A stretch of DNA of 64,000 nucleotides from an uncultured Clostridia bacterium (GTDB lineage: Bacteria; Bacillota; Clostridia; Lachnospirales; Lachnospiraceae), in NCBI GenBank assembly GCA_937895705.1, contig CALBKM010000028.1:66569-130568 (forward strand). The letters are read 5' to 3'. The translations under genes and the position numbers were made by a program. The notes below the pieces were generated by a model. That model worked only from the letters and a program-made list of their open reading frames with translations, was not told the DNA's origin and made no database searches. This document shows positions 1 through 8,702 of the stretch, one piece after another (the stretch's first letter is position 1; every line of letters begins with the position of its first letter).

Positions 1-484
1 TTCCGAGGGCCGCCACGGATTGTCGCGACAACTCCGGCAACACCTCTTCGTTCACCGTTTCTCCGATACGGGCAAGACCGGTGTCCATCAGCCCTTTTGC
101 GGTTCCGGCCGACAGCGAGAACCAACCGTCGACCCTGCTGCAAAACCGCTCCGCCACCCGTAGCGTTGCATCCCGGTATCCGCTGTAATTTTCAATCAAC
201 CGTACCACCTGTTCCGCCAAAAGCTTTCCGAGAAAAAAAACTCCCGTTCCCAGCGCTCCCGCCAGAAGCAGAATCATCAATGTCCCTCCCACACTCATGG
301 GAATACGCAGTCTCTTCTTCAAGAAAACAACAACGGGGCGTACCGCACCTGCCAGCAGATATGCCGCCACAAAAGGCGCAAACAGCGGAAGTGCATAGCG
401 AAACGCAAGGTACACTCCCGCTGTTACTCCGATTACTTTATAAACCGTTACATATTTTTCCTGCAAAAACACGGACTTCTCCAT
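1..484 (-). CDS. AI-2E/YtvI-family permease, N-terminal part (runs off the window)
   Basis: Minus-strand frame opening with ATG at 484 and still open at position 1, so about 161 N-terminal residues of a protein that is usually about 350 long. An AGGAG box lies about 8 nt before the ATG. The visible part has a first hydrophobic segment near residues 16-45, a second near 64-88, and then an amphipathic stretch, which is the N-terminal pattern of the AI-2E/PerM permease family. In Clostridia the sporulation protein YtvI belongs to this family; the family call is firm, the sporulation role is inference. It lies downstream of the cytidylate-kinase-like gene in the same direction, with a 95-nt gap. 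Confidence 0.75.
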   Translation of the reverse strand, partial: MEKSVFLQEKYVTVYKVIGVTAGVYLAFRYALPLFAPFVAAYLLAGAVRPVVVFLKKRLRIPMSVGGTLMILLLAGALGTGVFFLGKLLAEQVVRLIENYSGYRDATLRVAERFCSRVDGWFSLSAGTAKGLMDTGLARIGETVNEEVLPELSRQSVAALG

Positions 485-579
485 AACGCCACGCTCCTTC
501 CGGTCTACCGATTCAGTTTCAGTATGTCCTTCTATGCGCTACGATATGGTGATATATTGTTGTCAACGGAGCCTGTTTT

Positions 580-1272
580 TTACAGTTCGATAACCAAAAA
601 CTCCACTCCGCAAATCGTCTGCAGACTTACGGTTCCTTCCGCCTTTTCCTTGGCAAAATCTTCCTCCGGACGATTCTTATCCAGAATAATCTTTGTACCG
701 ATAGTTTCACCCTTTGCCAGCTTTTCTTCCGCCGCAGTTGCTTCCCGGACTAAAATTTGTGCCAGAACATCCGGCGCACAATCACTGGAATCCAATACCA
801 GATTGTAATTTGAATAATTAAAATACTCGATACCGTAAATATCCTTGTAACGACGGTCTTCGGTTGCCGCACGGTCCTTTAAGCTTGCCATACATTCCTC
901 CACAGACTTGTAGGACTCCACCTCACCGCGGCTGGTATCGCCGAGTACGCGGGATGCCGCCACGGTCAGACTTACGGACAAAAACACCTTAAAAGATTCT
1001 TCCACAAAATTCCACGCCAGACGGGAATCGAACAAAATCTTCCTGTCTTTCTGCTCTCTGGAAATCCGTGCCGTGGTATCATCAATCATATGATCGTATT
1101 TATGATCTTTCTCCATCAACTTATTCATTTCCAATACGCTGACGCCCTGTTCTTCCGCGATCTGACGAATCACCTTTCCCGTGGAAAAAATTTCATAGCC
1201 GTATTCTGCCTCCAGAATTCTGCTCAATGTGGACTTTCCGCTTCCTAAATTTCCGGTTAATGTAATATGCAT
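580..1272 (-). CDS. Cytidylate-kinase-like P-loop protein
   Basis: 230 residues. A Walker A loop GNLGSGKST lies at residues 7-15, right after the first strand, and the fold reads as a nucleoside monophosphate kinase of the cytidylate-kinase-like family found in many Firmicutes. The substrate is not known for this subfamily; it is probably not the essential Cmk, which is shorter on the C-terminal side and has a different lid. The C-terminal ~45 residues (from about 185) form a separate basic/acidic tail. Start ATG at 1272 follows a GAAGG box. It is 58 nt downstream of the HflC-like gene and may share its transcript. Confidence 0.7.
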   Translation of the reverse strand: MHITLTGNLGSGKSTLSRILEAEYGYEIFSTGKVIRQIAEEQGVSVLEMNKLMEKDHKYDHMIDDTTARISREQKDRKILFDSRLAWNFVEESFKVFLSVSLTVAASRVLGDTSRGEVESYKSVEECMASLKDRAATEDRRYKDIYGIEYFNYSNYNLVLDSSDCAPDVLAQILVREATAAEEKLAKGETIGTKIILDKNRPEEDFAKEKAEGTVSLQTICGVEFLVIEL

Positions 1273-1330
1273 GGTTCCTTCCGCCTTTCCTCTGTATGTT
1301 CCTAATTATGCTTCACTTAGTTCATATCCG

Positions 1331-2233
1331 CTATTTGATTTTATTAAAAATATCCGCCATCGGAGAGTCCTCGGAAAGAATTACAGTCTTGTTCTTTCCC
1401 ACCAAAGAAGCCTTTGCCGCATCCAAGGAACGTACGAAAGTGTAAAACTCGCTTCGGGACTCATCACCGTATACCGTAGACATAATTCTCATGTACTCCG
1501 CTTCACCGTCGGCAATAGTCTTTTCTGCCTTTGCTTCCGCCTCGGACAATTTAATGGCTACTTCATTGTCGGTCTGGGTCCGAATCTTTGTTGCCTCCGC
1601 TTCACCCTCTGCAGTATACTGCGCCGCAATGTTGTTACGCTCGGAAATCATACGCTCGTACACCGCTGCCTTATTATCACCCGGCAAATCCAAGTGCTTG
1701 GTCTCTACGGAAATCAAATCGATCCCGTACTCTTCCATATCGGTTCCGATATTGGCACGAATCTTTTCGCTTAAAGCTCCGTCACGGCCGGAGATCACTT
1801 CCGTCTGTTCCATACTGGAAATCACATTTTTCATTGCATTATATACGGTGGTGTTGATTCGGTCCTCCGCATATATCTTGGAGTTCAATGTCTGAACAAA
1901 CTTCTGCGGATCGGAAATCTTCCAAAGTACATAACTGTCGCATACCATCGTCTTCTTATCCATGGTAATGACATCCGACGGTTGCAAATCATATACCAGC
2001 ATCTCCTTCGGCAATGTATCCACCGTCTGAATAAACGGAATCTTAAAGCTGAGCCCCGGCTCGGATACAATCTTTTCTACCTTGCCGAACTGCTTTACCA
2101 ACTTATACTCATTCTCGTAAGTTACCACCAGACAAGTCTGGGAAAGAATAAGCAGTACCACTGCCACAATCCCGATTACAATCCACTTTCCCGCTCCCGA
2201 CTTCTGCGGATATCTTTCTAAATTTTCTTCCAT
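1331..2233 (-). CDS. hflC: SPFH/band-7 membrane protein, HflC-like
   Basis: 300 residues. One membrane segment near residues 16-36 is followed by a band-7/SPFH domain and a long Ala/Glu-rich helical region around residues 185-265, the typical HflC layout. HflC pairs with HflK on the outer face of the cytoplasmic membrane and, in E. coli, modulates the FtsH protease. The start was set at ATG 2233 because an AGGAAGGGGG box precedes it; a frame extended to 2338 would overlap the end of the HflK-like gene and has no ribosome site. It begins 19 nt after the HflK-like stop, so the two are almost certainly co-translated. Confidence 0.85.
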   Translation of the reverse strand: MEENLERYPQKSGAGKWIVIGIVAVVLLILSQTCLVVTYENEYKLVKQFGKVEKIVSEPGLSFKIPFIQTVDTLPKEMLVYDLQPSDVITMDKKTMVCDSYVLWKISDPQKFVQTLNSKIYAEDRINTTVYNAMKNVISSMEQTEVISGRDGALSEKIRANIGTDMEEYGIDLISVETKHLDLPGDNKAAVYERMISERNNIAAQYTAEGEAEATKIRTQTDNEVAIKLSEAEAKAEKTIADGEAEYMRIMSTVYGDESRSEFYTFVRSLDAAKASLVGKNKTVILSEDSPMADIFNKIK

Positions 2234-2252
2234 GTCAAAATCCCCCTTCCTA

Positions 2253-3203
2253 TTACTGCATGACCGGTGCCAGCGACGCAACCGGACTGTCGGACTCCCA
2301 GGAGTCAAGCGGCAACCACTTTTCAACGGAACCGTCACTGCTGTCGATAATCAGTTTCAAATCCGGAAGAAGCTCTTCCATGGTTTCATAGTACATACGC
2401 TGTTTTGTAATAAGCGGGTACTTAATATACTCTTCGTATAACGCATTAAAACGCGCCGCCTGACCCTCTGCCTCGTTGATGCGGGCTTCTCTGGCCGCTT
2501 CCGCTTCCTTTAAAATCCGGTCAATCTGAGCATCTGCATTCGGAAGCTTTTCATTCCGGTATTTATTGGCATTATTAATCGCGGTTTCTTTCCCCTGCTT
2601 TGCGGTTTCTACCGCCTTAAAGGCTTCCATAACCTCGGCGGTCGGCGGCTCTGCATCCTGAATCGAAATCTTCACAAGCTGAATGCCGATATCCTGCTTT
2701 GTCAATTCCTCAATAATGCGCTCCGTAATCTCCGCCTGAATCTCGTTCTTACCCGTGGTAATGACACTGTCTACCGGATACTGGCCCACTGTGGAACGAA
2801 TACAGGACTGTGCCACATTCTTTAAAATTTTAATCGGCTCTTCGGAAGCATATAACGCCTTTACCGGATCCGATACCTTATATTCCACATAAAAGTCCAC
2901 ATTTACAAAATTGTAGTCAAACGTAATCATCAAAGACTCGTCCTCTTTGGAATATCCCGTAGCCTCATCGTAACCGATGGCAAAGCCTTTGATGGTGGTG
3001 TCTACTTTCTGCACCTTCTGCACAAACGGAATCTTCACATGGAGACCCGGCTCGCTTTCCCTGCTCGGTACACCAAAGGTCGTTACCACCGCCTGTTCCT
3101 GTTCTTTAATCGTATAAAACGAATTAAAGAGAATGACCAGTACCGCGATGGCTGCCATAGCGATTCCCATCAGCTTCAGCACTGTTTTTGTTGTCTTGTC
3201 CAT
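2253..3203 (-). CDS. hflK: SPFH/band-7 membrane protein, HflK-like
   Basis: 316 residues with one membrane segment near residues 8-28, then a band-7 domain and a coiled-coil region rich in Ala, Glu and Arg (about 205-270). Family knowledge: HflK and HflC form a ring-shaped complex around FtsH. Compared with proteobacterial HflK it lacks the Gly-rich N-terminal tail, as is usual in Clostridia. Start ATG 3203 has AAGGAGG with a 6-nt spacer; the longer frame from 3233 has none. It is the upstream partner of the HflC-like gene. Confidence 0.85.
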   Translation of the reverse strand: MDKTTKTVLKLMGIAMAAIAVLVILFNSFYTIKEQEQAVVTTFGVPSRESEPGLHVKIPFVQKVQKVDTTIKGFAIGYDEATGYSKEDESLMITFDYNFVNVDFYVEYKVSDPVKALYASEEPIKILKNVAQSCIRSTVGQYPVDSVITTGKNEIQAEITERIIEELTKQDIGIQLVKISIQDAEPPTAEVMEAFKAVETAKQGKETAINNANKYRNEKLPNADAQIDRILKEAEAAREARINEAEGQAARFNALYEEYIKYPLITKQRMYYETMEELLPDLKLIIDSSDGSVEKWLPLDSWESDSPVASLAPVMQ

Positions 3204-3312
3204 AATTTCCTCCTTTTTGCGGCATATCCGCATTTTCTGCCCTAATATTGTCCCACACCGCTTATCGATGGTCCCTCGGGTTTGTCACATTCGCTCCGCC
3301 AAATTGCTACAT

Positions 3313-3966
3313 CTAACCGAGCAAATACTCCGTCAACTCCCGGGGCGTCTTCACCAGATGTATCGCACCTGCCTCGGACAACTCCTTCTCATCCCCAAAC
3401 CCATACAATACACCGATGGTTTTAATCCCCACCGCGGCAGCGCCGATGACGTCAAAATTCCGGTCGCCCACCATAATCACTTCCCCTGTATCGGTGATTC
3501 CGTTCTGCTCCAAAGCATACCGGACTACCTGCTCTTTTGTGCTGCGGTCCTTGGCATAATCATCCGCTCCGCAAAGCATGGTAAAATACTTTGCAAGGCC
3601 GAAATGCTCCATAATCCGCACCGCATACCGTTCCGGCTTCGAGGTGGCTAAAATCAGTTTCGCCCCCTGTCCGGAAAGCGTCCGTAACATCTCCTCCACG
3701 CCGTCGTACACTTCGTTTTCCGCCCAACCCACATCGCCGTACCTCTCCCGGTACTTGGCCGTAGCTTCCAAGGCCTGATCCTTCGTAAAATGATAGAACT
3801 CATCAAAGGACTGCAAAAGCGGCGGTCCGATGACTTTACGAAGCTCGGTCCGGTCCTCCACGCGGATGCCCATGTGCTCCAGCGCGTAAGCAAAACTCTT
3901 TGTAATGCCCTCCTCCGGATTCGTTACCGTTCCGTCCAAATCAAATAGTATATACTTATATTTCAT
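3313..3966 (-). CDS. HAD-superfamily phosphatase, phosphoglycolate-phosphatase-like
   Basis: 217 residues. HAD motif I FDLDGT at residues 8-13 (nucleophile Asp9, acid/base Asp11), motif II ATSKPE near residue 108, and motif III/IV VGDRNFD near residue 169, with a helical C1 cap between. This places it in the Gph/PgmB-like subfamily; phosphoglycolate or another small sugar phosphate or nucleotide is the likely substrate, which sequence alone cannot settle. Start ATG 3966 follows AAAGGAC; a longer frame to 3990 lacks a box. It stands about 110 nt upstream of hflK in the same direction. Confidence 0.8.
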   Translation of the reverse strand: MKYKYILFDLDGTVTNPEEGITKSFAYALEHMGIRVEDRTELRKVIGPPLLQSFDEFYHFTKDQALEATAKYRERYGDVGWAENEVYDGVEEMLRTLSGQGAKLILATSKPERYAVRIMEHFGLAKYFTMLCGADDYAKDRSTKEQVVRYALEQNGITDTGEVIMVGDRNFDVIGAAAVGIKTIGVLYGFGDEKELSEAGAIHLVKTPRELTEYLLG

Positions 3967-4027
3967 GGCTTGTCCTTTCTTACAACACATTCCGTCAATC
4001 CGGAGCTGTCGTTGTCGCTCTCCCGCA

Positions 4028-5509
4028 TCAATTCATGGAAAACTTCCAGTACACGTCACCTTCAAAGCTTGCTTCGTCCACGGTCACGGTGTATTCCTTT
4101 TCCTTCCCGTTTCTCCGCAGGGTAATCGTGTATGTGCCGATTATTTTTTCAAACTCCACCGGTGCCGCTCCCAGACTGATTCCGTCAATCAGAACAATCG
4201 CTCCCGCCGGCTCCAGAAGGAAGGTGCTGTAGCCCTTCACATACTCATAGCCTCCCGCTTCTCCGATCGGAACGTAGCGGCGCTCTGCTGTTTCTCCTCC
4301 GGAAGTGTCATCCCCGCCCGGAGTTTCTGTGTTTCCGCCCTCCCCCGGGTTCTCTCCCTGACCGTCGTTTCCGCTGTCTCCTCCGTTCGGTCTTTCTCCC
4401 GAATTGTCATTTCCGTCTTTGTCCCCGGTCTGCGTATCATCGGAATCTCCCGTATTACCCCCGGCCTCCGGATCCTCTTCCGTAACCGGTCGTTCCTGTA
4501 AATCGATTTGGAACGTATGATACGGTTTGGATACGGTCAGGTATCCTTTGTATGTAACATAACCTCCCAGCTCGGCTTCCACCTTATGTTCGCCGTACTC
4601 CAGTACTAAGTCCTTCTCGTAATAATCCACCTGCTCACCGTCGATTTTCAGAATCGTGGAAAACGGTGTCAGCTTAAACCGGACCTGTGCCGTCTCAGCC
4701 GGCGCTCCGCCATACTCGTATAAATCGATGACCACCTGCTCATTCCGGGCCACCGTAATCTCTGCAGCAGCCGCTTTCTTCTCTCCGGTCACGGATACCG
4801 TATAGTTTCCCTCCCGGACCAGATAGGTCGGCTCTCCGCTAAGCACATGATTTTCATCCTTAAAAGTCACCTTCGCCCCCTGAAATTCTTCGCAATTTAT
4901 CAGTTTAATGGAGCCGTGTCCCTTCACCACTCGTATGGTCAGAATCTCGTATCCGATTCCGCAAAGCTCGATACGATCAATATCCCGCACTTCACCTACC
5001 GCTATTTTCTCTCCTTCGCAGTAAGCTACCGTCTCCTCGTTTATCTTATAATTTACATTATTCACCGTCAACATGGAATCTCCCACGGAAAACTGCTCCA
5101 CGCCGTGCAACTCCCAATGTTCCCCTGAAATCTGCATTCGTACAAGATGTCCTTCTCCGTCGTACTCGGCCCGGACTATATCTCCGAACGCAAGAGACGC
5201 CGCATAGGTCAAATTTCCGTACTTACTGCGGATATCCGCCGCCAGTCCATAGGTAAGGGTTACTTCTCCTCCCGCTTCCAAGTCGTATAACGTAACGGTA
5301 CTTTCCTCGGTGTCCACCGATTTTACCATCATAAGCTTATTATGCTCTGTCGCCACCGCTTCCGCTCCGGCCGTTGCATTCGGCCGCTTCGTCGGATTCT
5401 TCTTCCCGGCAGGCTCATCTTTTCCCGAAAAAAGCGTCAGCACCGTCACAAGGATAATTCCTACCACGGACGCTGCCAACAATAAAAGAACGCGTTTTTC
5501 ACTCTTCAT
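4028..5509 (-). CDS. Membrane-anchored PEGA-domain protein
   Basis: 493 residues. A basic start and one hydrophobic segment near residues 7-27 anchor it, with the rest outside. The ectodomain holds several beta-rich modules; the segment near residues 290-360 and the last ~70 residues resemble PEGA domains (small surface beta domains). Between them is a low-complexity linker of about 65 residues made of Gly, Asp, Asn, Glu and Thr. Start ATG 5509 has GGGAGGGA upstream. The function is unknown; a cell-surface or sensory role is inference. It is preceded by its own promoter and a highly structured ~140-nt leader, which suggests post-initiation control. Confidence 0.65.
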   Translation of the reverse strand: MKSEKRVLLLLAASVVGIILVTVLTLFSGKDEPAGKKNPTKRPNATAGAEAVATEHNKLMMVKSVDTEESTVTLYDLEAGGEVTLTYGLAADIRSKYGNLTYAASLAFGDIVRAEYDGEGHLVRMQISGEHWELHGVEQFSVGDSMLTVNNVNYKINEETVAYCEGEKIAVGEVRDIDRIELCGIGYEILTIRVVKGHGSIKLINCEEFQGAKVTFKDENHVLSGEPTYLVREGNYTVSVTGEKKAAAAEITVARNEQVVIDLYEYGGAPAETAQVRFKLTPFSTILKIDGEQVDYYEKDLVLEYGEHKVEAELGGYVTYKGYLTVSKPYHTFQIDLQERPVTEEDPEAGGNTGDSDDTQTGDKDGNDNSGERPNGGDSGNDGQGENPGEGGNTETPGGDDTSGGETAERRYVPIGEAGGYEYVKGYSTFLLEPAGAIVLIDGISLGAAPVEFEKIIGTYTITLRRNGKEKEYTVTVDEASFEGDVYWKFSMN

Positions 5510-5543
5510 ACAAATCCCTCCCGGCTTATGCCTACTGTACAAA

Positions 5544-5653
5544 AACGCTGTTAAGCGTTTCTCCGCCGAATTTGCGCTGCAAAGCAGCAATTTCCCATGC
5601 AAATTCGTGCGATCCGTCGGAGGCGTACTGGGAAAGCACTGCTTTCCTAGTAC
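5544..5653 (-). promoter_or_regulatory. Structured 5' leader of the PEGA-protein gene
   Basis: In minus-strand order the leader holds: a hairpin at 5653..5625 (GTACT/AGTAC base, then GGAAAGCA/TGCTTTCC, interrupted by single bases); a large stem with CTCCG/CGGAG at 5622..5618 and 5565..5561 enclosing GAATTTGC/GCAAATTC at 5606..5599 and 5575..5568; and a small hairpin AACGCT/AGCGTT at 5559..5544 followed by a short T run, which resembles a weak terminator. No known riboswitch consensus was recognised. Confidence 0.5.
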
Positions 5654-5682
5654 ATTATAGCGAAAAACGCGTAATGATTCAA
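5654..5682 (-). promoter_or_regulatory. Sigma-A promoter for the PEGA gene
   Basis: TTGAAT at 5682..5677, a 17-bp spacer, and TATAAT at 5659..5654. It sits between the TraX stop and the structured leader. Confidence 0.75.
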
Positions 5683-5735
5683 GAACTATTTCTTTCTACC
5701 CGGTTTTACGGAATCTCTTCCTCTTTTGCTCTTAC

Positions 5736-6455
5736 TTACATCACCAGCGTCAGCACATACAGTACCGTCAGATGCACCGGATAAAACAGGTAGAAAAACC
5801 ACTTGAAAAATTTCGGTGCCGCCGTGGACTTCTTCCCGTTATAAAAGAACAGAATCACCAATGCGGAAGCCACCAGTGCCAACGACTCCAGCAAAACATG
5901 TACAACCGCCTCGCCGACAGGCTCCGTCACCAGGTAACCGGTTCCGTTCAAAAAGCAGAAAATTACAATCGAGATACCGTAGGACAGCAGAAGCTTTCCC
6001 CGGTTTTTATTGCTCCAGCGGAACAACAAGGTAAACGCAGGTGCCATCAACGGCCAGTCGGTGAATATGGATACAATAAACAACAGTACCACCAACAGCT
6101 CTCTGTACCATGTCCCCTCAAACTTATCCAAAATACACAACATACCGAAACAAAGCAATAAACTGAACAGCATATTAAGCCCCGGTGTTTGAGACAACAA
6201 CATAAACGGCACCTGGGATAACAAACCGAACACCAGCAGACGTAGGGCATACTTTTTCTTAGACCGGGTGTATTCGTATCCCTCCACCAAAAAATAGCAC
6301 ATGGTAATTGCGGTAAAATAGCCGATACCGATAAACACATCGTACAACAGCGTTCCCTCTGTCAACAATGCGTGGGCAGTGTGGTTCAACAGCATGGTCA
6401 GCATGCCGATGCATTTAATAACGTCACGATTCAAACCTTTTTTCTCAAGTTCCAT
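5736..6455 (-). CDS. TraX family integral membrane protein
   Basis: 239 residues, mostly hydrophobic, with about seven membrane segments. The N-terminal motif around residues 12-30 (CIGMLTMLLNHTAHAL) is the TraX signature. TraX was named for the enzyme that acetylates F pilin, but chromosomal copies in Lachnospiraceae have no conjugation genes nearby, as here, and are better read as membrane acyltransferases of unknown substrate. ATG at 6455 follows AAAGGAG. It is 42 nt downstream of the coiled-coil gene and probably on its transcript. Confidence 0.8.
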   Translation of the reverse strand: MELEKKGLNRDVIKCIGMLTMLLNHTAHALLTEGTLLYDVFIGIGYFTAITMCYFLVEGYEYTRSKKKYALRLLVFGLLSQVPFMLLSQTPGLNMLFSLLLCFGMLCILDKFEGTWYRELLVVLLFIVSIFTDWPLMAPAFTLLFRWSNKNRGKLLLSYGISIVIFCFLNGTGYLVTEPVGEAVVHVLLESLALVASALVILFFYNGKKSTAAPKFFKWFFYLFYPVHLTVLYVLTLVM

Positions 6456-6497
6456 AGTCTTAACTCCTTTGTACCCTTTTTATTGTAGTCTCCACCC

Positions 6498-7439
6498 TTA
6501 TACTTCCGTCACGGTAATCAAACGACGCAGCGTCTCCCGGTAAAAATCCGATGCCCTTTCGTTTTCCGCCTCCAACCGTCGCAGCTGATTCAGCAGCCCG
6601 TCTATCTTTTCTTCCGTTTCTTTTACTTGACCGATGGCGTCTTCAATCCGGTTTTTCACCGCATAGTCCGCAAAAAGACCGTCAAACACATAGTCTGCGA
6701 ATTTTAACATCTCATCGATATCAATTGTAATGTTTGCTTCAATCCTTACATCCGTAAGCTCGGTCTTAAAATTCCGAAGCTGAACCTGCAGCTTCTCAAT
6801 GGACTTCTGAGCCTCGTCGATATTGCTGTGTTTCATCATATCGGACATAAGACCCCCGCCGAACAAATCCCAAGTACTCCAACCGTCCGCACTGTCCAGA
6901 CTCCCATGAGCCGCTTTCGCAAGCTCCTTCGCCTTTGTTCCCGCGGCAATTGCCTCCGTAATCTCCTTCTCTCGTCTCTCTGTCTCAAACAACCTTTGCT
7001 CATTATTTATAATCGCTTCCGCTGCGGGCAACCTCTTTCTTTCGATATCCGCCCTCTTTTCCTGTAACAGCTTCTCATATTCTTTTTCACAGTCCTGTAA
7101 CGACACAAGCTCCTCCGTCGCCCGATCAAGACGCAATTCAATCTCTGACAACTCCCGTTCCGCCGCATCACACTTTACCGCTGCCTGGTAGGCTTCTCGC
7201 TGCTCTTTGGCAAGCTTCTCTTCCTTTTTCCCGACCACATTAAGGAAAAACGCTGCCAGGCTTCCCTGCTCCAGCCGGTCCACGTCCTTCTGCTCCGCAG
7301 ACCTTATCTCCCGCAGTTCCGTTACTTTTGCCAGTACATCGTTGTATTGCTCCCGCAAACTCGGCAATACGGCTTCCAAGTGCTGCCTCCGGGCCAGCCT
7401 CTCCTTCACTGATGCAAAACGTTCCTCATATCCCGCCAT
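6498..7439 (-). CDS. Coiled-coil protein of unknown function
   Basis: 313 residues, cytoplasmic, no membrane segment. Long heptad-like stretches rich in Glu, Lys, Arg and Leu cover residues 1-165 and 205-310, broken near residues 170-200 by a Gly/Trp-containing loop (WSTWDLFGGGLMSDMM), which looks conserved-like and could be a functional site. I do not recognise a named family. ATG at 7439 follows AAAGGGG. It has its own promoter at 7485..7514 and precedes the TraX gene. Confidence 0.7.
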   Translation of the reverse strand: MAGYEERFASVKERLARRQHLEAVLPSLREQYNDVLAKVTELREIRSAEQKDVDRLEQGSLAAFFLNVVGKKEEKLAKEQREAYQAAVKCDAAERELSEIELRLDRATEELVSLQDCEKEYEKLLQEKRADIERKRLPAAEAIINNEQRLFETERREKEITEAIAAGTKAKELAKAAHGSLDSADGWSTWDLFGGGLMSDMMKHSNIDEAQKSIEKLQVQLRNFKTELTDVRIEANITIDIDEMLKFADYVFDGLFADYAVKNRIEDAIGQVKETEEKIDGLLNQLRRLEAENERASDFYRETLRRLITVTEV

Positions 7440-7484
7440 ATTATACCCCTTTCTCTTCTTTTGAGATTACTACCTTACCGATGT

Positions 7485-7514
7485 AATATATCCTATTCTT
7501 CCACAATCTGTCAA
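7485..7514 (-). promoter_or_regulatory. Sigma-A promoter for the coiled-coil gene
   Basis: TTGACA at 7514..7509 and TATATT at 7490..7485 with an 18-bp spacer, 45 nt before the ATG. Confidence 0.7.
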
Positions 7515-7538
7515 TGAGCATGTAGTCCCATGACTCTT

Positions 7539-8534
7539 TTAACACCATCCCTCCACATCCGAAAGCAATGCTTCCTTCTCCTTTTCCTGTTCTTTTACCG
7601 CCAAAAGCTTTTCCGTGGTTTTCTGCGGAATCCAGGATTTTTTCCCGTTATGGTAACTGTTGGTGATTTTCCAGAATTTCTCCGGATAAGAAAGCAAAAG
7701 GTAAAACACGTTCCATTCCCCTTTCTCCACGGTTCTTACCGAAGTATAAGCCCTCATCAGCTCCTCCGCCAGCCCGCGGTCCCATCCGGTTTTCTCCATC
7801 AATTTCCGAAAAAACAAATAAAAATCCGCAATCTGTACTCCAAGACAGGCTTTATCAAAGTTCACCGTAGCATAACTTCCGTCATAGAGTACAAGCAGAT
7901 TATGGTGAGTGTATGTACCGTGGCAGGCCCGGCCGGCCGCCAGAGCCTTCTCCAACGTTTCGGTACACCCCGCCTCCTTTGCCCGGGACAGCGCCGCCTC
8001 CGCTTTCTCGTAAAACTCCGGAAAAGTATTGATATACACCGTTTCAAAGTACGCCTTTCTCTTCTTTTCCCGAATAAAAGCCCGCACTCTGCGAAGTTCC
8101 CGGTTTCGTTTTTCAAACAACTCCGGAAGACTCTTCTGTACCGCTCCCGGCAATTCCTCCGCCGATACTGCCACTCCGGTAAGGGCATTATGCAAAGCCG
8201 CAAGATGCCGCACCGCAGAAAGGGCCGCCTCCGGCTTTCTCACATTACACTCCTCTCCGAAGTACCAATCCTTCATCAAAAAAGCCTCCTCGTACTCGTC
8301 TTTGGTTACGTAGGCACCTTCTTTGTTTGCCACATATCCGTCCACCAAAAAGCCCTGCTCCGTAAGACATGTCAGCAGATTCTGCTCAAACACCGCCCTT
8401 GTTTCGCTTCCGCTATATGGCAACAGTAACTTCGGTCCCTGTTCGGTATCGATGCGAAATGCGCCCCGGGTCCTTGTGGTACCGGTTACCGTAATATCAT
8501 ATTTTTCAAAAAATTCAAGACTCTTTTCCTCCAT
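7539..8534 (-). CDS. CotS-type spore-coat kinase-like protein
   Basis: 331 residues with an aminoglycoside-phosphotransferase/CotS fold. The catalytic-loop region reads CHGTYTHHNLL near residue 209, close to the CotS pattern in which an Asp usually follows HG; here it is Thr, so the catalytic base may be missing. The second acidic motif reads VNFDKACLG near residue 230, and the following ADFYLFFRKLMEKTGW is characteristic of spore-coat CotS members. Members sit in the spore coat; catalytic activity is uncertain for many. ATG at 8534 follows GGAGGAG. It supports a spore-forming host. Confidence 0.75.
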   Translation of the reverse strand: MEEKSLEFFEKYDITVTGTTRTRGAFRIDTEQGPKLLLPYSGSETRAVFEQNLLTCLTEQGFLVDGYVANKEGAYVTKDEYEEAFLMKDWYFGEECNVRKPEAALSAVRHLAALHNALTGVAVSAEELPGAVQKSLPELFEKRNRELRRVRAFIREKKRKAYFETVYINTFPEFYEKAEAALSRAKEAGCTETLEKALAAGRACHGTYTHHNLLVLYDGSYATVNFDKACLGVQIADFYLFFRKLMEKTGWDRGLAEELMRAYTSVRTVEKGEWNVFYLLLSYPEKFWKITNSYHNGKKSWIPQKTTEKLLAVKEQEKEKEALLSDVEGWC

Positions 8535-8645
8535 AATATCTCCTCCGATTCCTCATGCCAAACCGTCCGCAAACGGGTCAGACAGGTATATTCTTTACAT
8601 ACTATGAGGCTTCCGGAGAAATAATGAATAAACATTGAAAGGAAA

Positions 8646-8681
8646 ACAGGCTGCCCCGTTTCCCGAAACGAGACAGCCTGT
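8646..8681 (-). terminator. Rho-independent terminator after cca
   Basis: Arms ACAGGCTG / CAGCCTGT with a further internal stem and a TTTTCC tail on the minus strand, 21 nt after the cca stop. Confidence 0.8.
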
Positions 8682-8702
8682 AATCGCACTGTTTTTATTA
8701 CA

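Noticed and set aside
485..579. TTGACA promoter before the YtvI-like gene
   Set aside because: TTGACA is present in the minus strand, but no acceptable -10 box lies 16-18 bp downstream.
5736..6455. TraX as evidence of a conjugative element
   Set aside because: No relaxase, coupling protein or pilus genes were seen; chromosomal TraX homologues are common in Clostridia.
7530..8429. Open frame of 299 residues on the plus strand
   Set aside because: Antisense to the CotS-like gene; composition (many His, Arg, Leu) is typical of a shadow frame.
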